This document shows, one piece after another, positions 56,182 to 64,000 of a stretch of DNA of 64,000 bases. Each line of letters opens with the position of its first letter. Position 1 is the stretch's first letter. The notes under the pieces are model-generated. The model was not told the origin of the DNA. It saw only the letters and a program-made list of their open reading frames with translations, and did not search any database. Both the position numbers and the translations under genes were made by a program. Origin of the DNA: Catenaria anguillulae PL171 (taxonomy: Eukaryota; Blastocladiomycota; Blastocladiomycetes; Blastocladiales; Catenariaceae); contig MCFL01000045.1 of the NCBI GenBank assembly GCA_002102555.1, positions 124,001 to 188,000 on the forward strand, read 5' to 3'.

Positions 56182-58581
56182 ATGTTTGCAACCATGTCGG
56201 CCGGCATCTCCTCTGCGCATGCCCCACGCCCCGCACCGACTTCGCCCGTCTCTGAGCTCTCCACCGTCACAAACCTGTCTGCTTTCACCGCCATGTCTTC
56301 CACCTCGCCGTCGCCCGACATGAACCTCATTGTCCAAGAACGGGACGCCCTCCGCCAGCAAAACGAGCAGCTTTGGGCGCTTGTCGAGAAGCAGCGCCAA
56401 GTCATCTTCTCGCTCAAGACCCAAATCACACAGCTGCGCCAAGGTGCAGTTGCAGCGGACGGCTCCTCCGCCGTCGCACAGGCACAGGTGAGCACGCCCA
56501 TGAGCGTGAGCGCGGCAGTGGCCACGGGCGGACTTGGCCCCACGCCGTCTCCCACAACCGCCATGCTCGAGTCCCCGTCTCTTGCGTTGCCGCCCAATGG
56601 GCCCGTGCCTTCGGCTTCGGAGGCGGCCACCTTTGCCGCTCAACAACAACAGCAGCAACCCCGCCAACGGACGCCGCCAATGCAAATGGTCCCACAGCGC
56701 GCCAACACGACAGATGCTTCCATGGCACTGCCCTCGTCGTCCATCCCAACCCCACCAAATGACCCGCCAATGCCGTCTGCCGCGCCGGCACGTTCTCGGT
56801 CATTCTCCAACCCAACCGCGCCCTTGCAGTCCTCTGCACTTGCATCCAACCCGCCCATGGCCGTGCCTGCCCTCCCACCAAAGGTCATTTCGGCACCCCC
56901 AACAACCTCGTCACCACCGGCCATTCTGTCGCCCGTCCGTGCCACCATGGCACCACCAATGACCCCAGGCGCATCCATCTCGAGCGCACCTGCACCAGCG
57001 CCGCCATCACGGTCAAACACATACCCGGCCAACGCCATGCCCTCGTCGTCGTCGTCACCTGACAATAACAGTCAGCTAGCTCAACCGCAGCCATCCACCC
57101 CGCAGCGGTCCGCGACCCTTGACCAACTGCCCTCGTCTCCCGCCTCTGCATCTGCAAAGTCGTCTCCACGCAAATCGCTCACCATTACGCCCATGCGCGT
57201 AGCCACGGCCTCGGACCACATCGAGCCTCTGTCGCCCAAACCCGTGGTTGCCGGTGGGCCCGCCAGCCGCGCAAGTGTGATTTCGCTCAACGATCCTCGG
57301 TACTCGTATCTCGCCTACTACGACGACCTCATGACCGACCCAGATGAGGACGAGGCCAAGAGCACGACCACGAGCGCATCCAGTGCAGCACCCAACCCTC
57401 TTACGTCCGAGCCACCGCTCTCGGCCGCAGAAGCCGCCGAACAAGCCGACCAACTGACCGACCTTGCCAGTGCCGCTGCACCGGGGTCTGCAACTGGGTC
57501 GCCGGCAAAGAAATCCATCGTGCCCGCCAACAAAGCCTTCCGCCTGGGCCGGTTGCGCCCGTCGTCGCAGCTCGCTGACCACGAGGTGCGGCCCTCGGCA
57601 CGTGTGCAGTTTGCGGCCGAAACCTTCATCCACGAGGCGTCGGACGAAGAGTGGGGGTCTGAGGGTGAAGAGTCATTTACCAATGGCGGCGCCCTTGGCG
57701 ACGATGCACAATGGGGTAATTCCGGCGGCAACAACAACGACGAGTACTATGAGGACGATGGCGAAAGCGTCGACGGGTCGGATCTCACTGGCTCGGACAT
57801 GGCCGTTGCCGTTGCACCCACCACTTTCCAACAACAACAACAACAACCGCAATCGCAAGGCCAAGTGCAGTTCCCGCAACGGTCGCGCAGCTCCATGGCT
57901 GCCCCACCCCCACACTCGTCATCGTCACGCATGTCGCAAGCTTCTGGCCGCGTGCCGCCGCCCAGGCAGCACTCGCGCACGCACGCGCGCGACTCGATCT
58001 TTTTGACGAAAAAGAATGGCGGCATGTACAACCCACCACGGGCGTTTGTCAATGAGACGCGCATGTCCATGATGGGCAATGCCCCCGCGCCATCGGCCAT
58101 GGCCGCATTGCTGCAAGGCCAGGGAGCGACCACAAGTGGGTTGCCGCAACCAAGTGCCGCACCACAGTTTCCAACCAGGGGTGCTGCAAGCATCCACCGA
58201 GGTGGCGACGCTGGTGTTTCATCGCCAACAACGGCCGGCCCGCCCGTTCCACTCCCCCCAACGCAACAGTCTGGCTTGCCGCCCATGCGCACGGCCGCGA
58301 GTCCATCTGCTGCGCGCGCGTCGCAGTTCTACCAGCAACAGCAGCACCATCACCAGCAGCAGCAGCAGCATCCTATTGACCAGATTGACGAGGAACTGAT
58401 TCGCAGGCTCTTGTCTGGCGACCGCTCTCAGTTGCAGGAGCAGCTCAAGGGCTTGTCGCCAACGCAAATTGCCGCCTTGCAAAACATGTTGAGGGATCGC
58501 ATGGGCGGGCCCGGGCAGGGGGGCCAGCAGCAGCCTGGCGCGGGTGGCCGGCCAATGTCGCCGCGGACAACGGGACCTTGA
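56182..58581 (+). CDS. Unknown low-complexity protein with short N-terminal coiled coil
   Basis: Intact single-exon frame of 799 residues from ATG at 56182 (MFATMSAGISSAHAP). Residues about 50-90 form a clear heptad coiled coil (LIVQERDALRQQNEQLWALV, KQRQVIFSLKTQITQLRQ). Then follows a long Pro/Ser/Ala region with a poly-Q tract, an island of order (VISLNDPRYSYLAYYDDLMT), a second ordered patch (NKAFRLGRLRPSSQLADHEV, RVQFAAETFIHEASDEEW), acidic and poly-Q stretches, and a C-terminal helix pair (IDQIDEELIRRLLSGDRSQL, GLSPTQIAALQNMLRDRMGG). This build, coiled coil plus disordered linker with short ordered islands, is common in fungal scaffold and polarity proteins, but I do not recognise the family. 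Confidence 0.72.
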   Translation: MFATMSAGISSAHAPRPAPTSPVSELSTVTNLSAFTAMSSTSPSPDMNLIVQERDALRQQNEQLWALVEKQRQVIFSLKTQITQLRQGAVAADGSSAVAQAQVSTPMSVSAAVATGGLGPTPSPTTAMLESPSLALPPNGPVPSASEAATFAAQQQQQQPRQRTPPMQMVPQRANTTDASMALPSSSIPTPPNDPPMPSAAPARSRSFSNPTAPLQSSALASNPPMAVPALPPKVISAPPTTSSPPAILSPVRATMAPPMTPGASISSAPAPAPPSRSNTYPANAMPSSSSSPDNNSQLAQPQPSTPQRSATLDQLPSSPASASAKSSPRKSLTITPMRVATASDHIEPLSPKPVVAGGPASRASVISLNDPRYSYLAYYDDLMTDPDEDEAKSTTTSASSAAPNPLTSEPPLSAAEAAEQADQLTDLASAAAPGSATGSPAKKSIVPANKAFRLGRLRPSSQLADHEVRPSARVQFAAETFIHEASDEEWGSEGEESFTNGGALGDDAQWGNSGGNNNDEYYEDDGESVDGSDLTGSDMAVAVAPTTFQQQQQQPQSQGQVQFPQRSRSSMAAPPPHSSSSRMSQASGRVPPPRQHSRTHARDSIFLTKKNGGMYNPPRAFVNETRMSMMGNAPAPSAMAALLQGQGATTSGLPQPSAAPQFPTRGAASIHRGGDAGVSSPTTAGPPVPLPPTQQSGLPPMRTAASPSAARASQFYQQQQHHHQQQQQHPIDQIDEELIRRLLSGDRSQLQEQLKGLSPTQIAALQNMLRDRMGGPGQGGQQQPGAGGRPMSPRTTGP

Positions 58582-58984
58582 TTTTTTCGGGTTGGACTTG
58601 CGTGTTTTGATCTTGTCTGTTTCTATTTTGTACCTTACCCCAAACTACCTGTGTACCGATCTTGTCGTCGCTCGTCTCTCTTGAATTTGTGTTCATCCAC
58701 TATTTTTTTTGCTTTTTTCTTTTGTTCATCGCTTTCATCTGTAGACATTTCTTTTTTCGCTTGTTGTATTATTCTCAGTCATCATGACGATACACACTCG
58801 CACCACTCGATTATAGACTGTGGATAAGTGTCGGCCTCTACAATTCAAGTCTTCGAACTGCCATCCGGCGATTTTGCCCTTGCCGCCCATTTTTTTCCCG
58901 CCCGATTGCATCTTGGCCGAACAGGTTTCATGAAGCAATTGCGAACACTGCACGACTCCATGAATCAAGCGCGTCATGAACTTC
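58582..58984. other. 3' flank with T-rich tracts
   Basis: About 400 bases downstream of the coiled-coil gene, with T-runs at 58704-58730, up to the edge of inverted-repeat arm B. No gene is seen. Confidence 0.5.
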
Positions 58985-60992
58985 GTTCCCTGATCGGAGG
59001 GCCATCGAATCTGGGCGGCAGTCCTCCGATCTTGCAATGACGCGTCAATATGCCGGTGGGAAGGGCATTAATTTTATGCTCTTGGTGTTCCCATCCACCC
59101 TATCTCTTTCCCATGATCAAAATCGCACAAATCATTCACTCCACTAACCTACTACACACTTTTGACTCGCCGCAATCCCATCCATCCGCCTCGTCCATAG
59201 GCGTACGTGCTCTTCCCATCCATCATTCCTTCTTCACTGCTGGCGCGGGATGTTGCGATGCACGCACACAAAAGGCACTTAGCACTGGCTGTGGCTGGGC
59301 GGAGCGGACGCATTCCAAGGTGGTGGATTTGCATGGGCGTGCACACACACGTTTTTCGTTTTCCATTGATCATTGCCGGTCACGAAGCCTCTCCATTGGA
59401 TTTGCATTGTGTGTGATGAAGACGGCCATGGGTTCCTTGATCGATTCAGCCGCTTCCTCTCCACGTGCATCAGCTCAGCACAACTCGGTTGCATTTGATT
59501 GATTGTGGTACGCGATTCTTTCGACTGGTGTGACCATCCTTCCCTTCTGTTCCGTCTGGCGTTGGCGGATACTGCTTTTGGTTGCGAAATCGCTCGTGGT
59601 GACTTGTCCGCCATTCCAATCGGCCAATACTTTACTCCACCTGGCATGGCACACACGCACACGCCAGCACGGGCGAATGGCGCGGATGGGTTGGCAGCCA
59701 AGCAGCAGTCGTACGGGAAAAGCAGGCACAAGCATGGGCAGGCAGCTCGACCTACCGACCGAATCTCGTTGCACCTTACCGTCTTGACAAAGAGCACTTG
59801 TTTTATGCCCATCATGGCCAGCCCAAGCGGCGAGCGATTCGCATGCACACTGCTATCGAAGCATGGACTTTCACCAGTGTGCCAAGGGTGGGGATTACAC
59901 GGGCACACCGCACAACGTCCGTGTTGAAAAAACGGTCATGCATCGCTCTCTCGACTTGTGCACCCGGCACCCGTGTTTGCCGCGTGCTGCGCTGCATGCG
60001 CGCGGTTTGTCCCCACCCTTTCCTTGGAACCAACCAAGATGCGCTCGCTTCTTGATTACTATCAACTTGATTGCGGGCCAGATCCATGCGTCAAAGTGAC
60101 GAGTCTCGTGCCACGAACCCTCCTTGACCGTAAATTTACTCGCAAAAGTGGTTTGTTAGCCAACCTGTCAGTCCAATGGCGATGCGTGCCGGTACAACTC
60201 TCCTTGCAAAAGGAGTGGCAATGTATCCTCCGCGCCATCCGTTGTCGGTATCATGGACTTTGCAGGTTCCTCGCATCACATCAACCCATACGCTTCTGCC
60301 ATGGATCTGTCCGCATTTCAAGCAGCCGCTCGTGATTACGTGTCTCGCGTTTTGTGTTGGCTTTTGGGTCTGACCGGGACTTGTGTTGCATTCAAATGGA
60401 CCTGTTGGTCTGCGGATTCCGGATCGCCTCGGGCTGCCTGTCCGTGGTCTTGTTGCCTGCACTGCTTGTGCTGCTTGCTGCCGCCACTGCTGGTTCATTT
60501 CTCGTCATTCCGTCCGGACGTGCGTGCGCGTGTGTGTCCGTGTCCTTGATCACGTCGTCGGTAGTGCTTCAGCAAAGTCACCACCGAGTCAAAAAGCTGC
60601 TCACGATGGCAGCCGTGTGTGTTCGCCAAATGCCATCCTTGTCGTCCATTTCGGAAGTATTCGTACATTTGTATTCGTGATTTGGCTTTGACTACCCCGG
60701 CTTGCCTGTGTATTTCATCGCCCCAGAGTCATCCAATCCAATCCAACCACGTCGTCTTCCGCCTCGGCAATCCTGCGTTGACCAGGCCACCAGCGCTCAG
60801 CCAAGACGAACTGCTCAATTCTGTTCCCAGGTATATGCCCTCCCACTCTTGGCTGTATTCAACTCTCTCTCCATTCCATTGTTCTCTCTCATCGTCAACC
60901 AAGGCAGTGCCTACGGACCATCGACACAATGTCAACGGCGTTCAGCCAACCAAGCTGTTCCGCAAGTTCCTCAGCTTTTCGAAACATCCAAT
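58985..60992 (+). repeat. Inverted duplication, arm B (about 2.0 kb)
   Basis: Matches the reverse complement of 17655-20170. It lacks about 575 bases present in arm A; the junction in arm B is near 59232-59245. It has extra sequence near 60855-60905, and short indels elsewhere (for example CGCGTTTTG near 60342), one of which breaks the longest shared frame. Arm B ends about 800 bases before the start of family member E. Confidence 0.85.
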
Positions 60993-61788
60993 GATTCTTG
61001 ACTTTGACCGGCTCAACAATGCTTTTGTTCACAACCTTCGCAACCTGTCTTTCAAGCTTTAGGGACGAGCATCCAGGCAAACTAGGGTTGAATCTTGAGA
61101 GTTGATGTGGATTTCAGCGCATGCTGGCGCCATTGCTGGTACTGAGCGATCGCAACAAGGTTGACTGGCATTGGCCGTTGGAAACAAGTTGAAATGCCTT
61201 TTTTATATTGATGTCTTGAAAGGGAAATGGGCTGTGGTGTGATTGGCATTGGTGCTCTCACCGACTCTTGCAGGTTGGGTTACCAAATCTCGCGTCAGGA
61301 CCCGTCAGGAATATGGGTGGAATGATGGGCCTCTGTGGAATTGGGAATGAAAGCGACAGTGTTGCAGTGCATTCAGTTGTTGCATTGGTAGCTCTTGTCG
61401 GCGCTTGCTGCGTGTGGACTTGGCGATGCGTTGTCTCCACAGGCCTTTGATATGGGATGTCTTGCATTGAGAGCCCCAGCCAACTGAACGCGACTCCAAG
61501 TGCCAATGGAAAACTGATGTGCTTGAGCTGGGTTTTGGTTTGACCACTATGATGTTGTGCTGCTTTTTTTCTTTCATATGGAATCAAATGGCAGCAAGAC
61601 AGCGAGATTGCGGACATCCGTTGGCAACGCATCCGCCTCCTGCTCAGTCCCAGCCTGCCAGTGGGTTCCCAGCAATCGTCGCGTAGTTTTCAACTTTTGA
61701 AGTTGCTGAGCAAACACGAGTTCACGAGCACGACATGATAATGCCTACCTAATACTAGTAGCCACCCTCGCCCTCGACACCTTTCGCA
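60993..61788. other. Intergenic region upstream of family member E
   Basis: About 800 bases with no supportable gene; presumed promoter of member E. A palindromic-looking CTAATACTAGTAG lies at about 61748-61760. Confidence 0.4.
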
Positions 61789-64000
61789 ATGACGTCTCCC
61801 TCGCCGTGGCCCTCGCCTCGGGATGCGTACCGGCTCTACCTCGACTCGGCCGCTGCCGCTGCCGTTTCCACCTCTGCCGCCAGCCTCGTTGATGGTGGCC
61901 CGCCACTGATCACTGCCCCAGCTCCACCTGCAGTTCCACCTGTTTTGTCAACACCTCGCAGTGCACCTGGAACGGCAATACCACTCTTTACCGAGTCCTC
62001 GCCGAGTGCGGCTTCCACGGACGACATGCTGGCGCAATGCATTGCCGACACGCGCCAGCTGCTTTCCGAGCTCATTCGCGCTGCCGGGACCGGTAACCAC
62101 GTCGCGCAAGCCGCCATTCTCCCGGCATCCGAGCTACTTGGCTTCCAGATTGCCGCCCAGCGCTCGCACGCCCATCTGTCTTTGGATTCATCAGCTCAAG
62201 CGCGAAATCCGGCCATGATTGCAGCCCCGAGTCTTCACAGCGCAAACGCCGTTGCTGACGACCAATGCAAACTCCGGCTGCAACTTGCCAAAAGACAACG
62301 CGAATCGGCCTTGTTTCGCTCGGTCCTCGCATCCCCGTCACCTCCTCAGGTCCTACATGCACATGCATCTCTTGTGTCTCGTCACTTGCCGCCACCCTTA
62401 TCGCTGGCACCCACGGTTGCGCATCTTCCCGCGATCCCCGACACTGTTTGTGACACATCTCGTCGCTCGACCACTGCACCAAATCCCAAGTCGCCAGGTC
62501 GCACACGTCGAATGTCGTGCGGCGCCGGCCGCCGCCTGTTTCCACCTCCACTCATGCCTCGCCCAGATTCCCCAGACCCGATCACGTCCGACACACCACC
62601 GACATCCAACCCACATGTGATCCCGCCCACCTTCTCCACATACCAAGTCTCACCATCCCGATACACCTCGGCCGGCCGCCTTGCCCTGCACTCATCCTCC
62701 CCAGGCGCCGAACCGTCACTTGTCCTTGCACACTTGCTCGTGCCTGCCCGCCACATCCCCAAGCGCGTCCTCGACCAGTACTGCGAATGCATCCAGTCGT
62801 TACATTCCGCATCACCCAACATGACACGCGTTCTATGTGCAATTGTCCGTGCAGGTCCCCTCTTGAGCCAGTTGGCGGACCAGGTTGCAAGTATGGTCAA
62901 AAGAAAATGGTTGACGGGCTTGCGTGCATTGAATCATTTGGTCGCGTGGACTCTAAAACCAATGGTGGCCGTGTGCGTGCAGCCGGTGGCGGAAAGCAAG
63001 TGGGCCGACGGGCTGTTTGCACACTTATTGGATGCCGACCGCGAGTATGCCGAGCGGATGCGGGCACAAGTGGTGGTTGCCGTTGGCGTTGAGTGTGATG
63101 AGCATCCCGACGGCCTGTTTGCAGATTCGCGTGTTCCCAACAGAGACACGAGCGGGTTTCGGTTGAGAGAACGGGTGGCGTTGGTGGTGGGCGAGGTCGC
63201 GATACCCGCGGGCATCGAGTACTTCAGTGGTGACGAGCAGCACGATGACATGGACGTGGATAGCGAGATGGGAAAGGTACGTTGCATCCCGATATCATTT
63301 CATTTGCTTGTCCGATGTTTCCGACTACCGTTGCCATCTCCAGCACATTGTTCCATCACTGTTGGCCTCGTTACCCCCACCGCCACCAGCGCTCAAACTT
63401 GGCACATTGAACCCGCCATTACACATCGATTCAGACGTGCACGCCATTCGTCACTGTGCGCTCCCAGCGCGCCGCCTTGATCCCGAGCTAACCACGCAAT
63501 TGAACGTCGGCCTCGATAATGTCGGCCTGGGCAGTGCCATCAAAGTCTTGCTCCCGCTTGGATTCGGCAACCATGTCACGCACGCCCAGCTCGAGCATTT
63601 GCTCACTGCTGACACGGCAGTGGGTGATTCAGTCAACCGGGTTGTGGATCGGTGGGTGTCCGTGGCCACGGAAACGAATTGTGATGGTGGTGTGTTGAAT
63701 GATTGGTACTCTGCGCTGTCTGCTGAGGATAGCGCAGGTCAAGTGTCGTTGGCGTTGCTGGTTGGGATTGAGAGCGAGATGGTCAGTGTGCAGGGCAAAG
63801 AGATTGGGTATCGGTACATGTTGCGCGAACGGGTCGCGGTCGTGGCTGCGAGTCGAACCGAGGCCTCAGCCGCTGCCGAAACGGCGTGCGGCAACCAAGA
63901 CAATGTGCAGCCGACGTACGTGTTGGTCATGAGCGATTGCGATTCTGACGACGACATGGATGTCCATGTCCCGGATCCGATTGCCGCGAGTGTGAGTATG
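61789..64000 (+). CDS. GLE-RER module family, member E (subfamily II), cut at window edge
   Basis: Unrecognised family, closest to member D. ATG at 61789 (MTSPSPWPSPRDAYRLYLDS). Exon 1 (61789-63276) has the N-terminal helix CIADTRQLLSELIRAAG, the segment LQLAKRQRESALFRSVLASP shared with D, and module 1 (about 62640-63190): YTSAGRLALHSS, VLAHLLVPARHIP, LKPMVAVCVQPVAESKW, VVVAVGVECDEHPDG, DTSGFRLRERVALVVGEV. A 67-nt intron (63277-63343, GTACGT ... CCAG) sits exactly where D has its intron. Exon 2 carries module 2: AIRHCALPARRLD, IKVLLPLGFGNHVTHAQLEH, DRWVSVATETN, LALLVGIESEMVS, YMLRERVAVVA, then YVLVMSDCDSDDDMDV, the same SUMO-interaction-like block as in D. The remainder lies beyond 64000. No frame break in the visible part. 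Confidence 0.77.

Noticed and set aside
1-64000. tRNA and rRNA genes
   Set aside because: Looked for T-loop-like GGTTCRA segments and conserved rRNA stretches; the few partial matches (for example near 16739 and 38538) lack a foldable tRNA context. A tRNAscan run would be decisive.

Overview
This is nuclear DNA from a eukaryote. Genes are separated by short spacers and interrupted by short GT-AG introns (mostly 62-103 nt, donors usually GTACGT, GTATGT or GTGCGT). Coding regions are rich in poly-Q, poly-A, Ser/Pro and acidic tracts. The gene set (SIN3 corepressor, SKI2, zuotin, SQS1-like G-patch protein, COQ7, Argonaute, a fungal-style FIST protein) together with an ARL13-like ciliary GTPase suggests a flagellated, early-diverging (zoosporic) fungus. 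That placement is inference from gene content only.

Layout. 1-887 (-): N-terminal part of an HSF-type transcription factor. 2.2-6.8 kb (+): SIN3. 7.3-8.7 kb (+): unknown three-exon gene. 9.0-9.6 kb (-): AN1 zinc-finger protein with a CaaX end. 10.3-12.0 kb (+): Ser-rich unknown. 12.5-14.6 kb (-): two-RRM protein. 14.9-15.8 kb (-): COQ7. 16.8-17.5 kb (-): small protein with SUMO-interaction-like motifs and a SWIM-type zinc motif. 17.7-20.2 kb: one arm of a large inverted duplication whose other arm lies at 59.0-61.0 kb. 20.4-24.6 kb (+): SKI2. 24.8-27.7 kb (-): SQS1-like. 28.0-29.1 kb (-): ARL13-like. 29.3-42 kb: a stretch of damaged or frame-broken genes (family remnant, unknown nuclear protein, FIST protein, unknown gene, zuotin, one family member, a decayed stretch). 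42.3-51.5 kb: three neighbouring members of an unrecognised repeat-module gene family. 52.3-55.1 kb (-): Argonaute. 56.2-58.6 kb (+): low-complexity coiled-coil protein. 61.8 kb to the right edge (+): another family member, cut by the window.

The most unusual content is the unrecognised family: five gene-sized copies or partial copies plus one remnant, built from two or three copies of a roughly 200-residue module. Its hallmarks are a V-[LI]-A-H-x-L-x-P-[AP]-R motif near the start and an L-L-G-x-E ... R-E-R-x-A-[LIV] signature at the end. Two subfamilies are separable by architecture and intron position. Adjacent to it is a slicer-type Argonaute, and elsewhere in the window there is a long inverted duplication. 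Whether these are functionally linked cannot be told from sequence alone.

Data caution: many conserved genes (SIN3, SQS1, zuotin, the FIST gene, the SWIM gene, two family members) break frame at single positions, and nearly every break I resolved is cured by adding one base, usually in a short homopolymer. This points to base-calling deletions in the assembly rather than pseudogenes. Intron and exon boundaries below were placed by eye from frame continuity and GT-AG signals.
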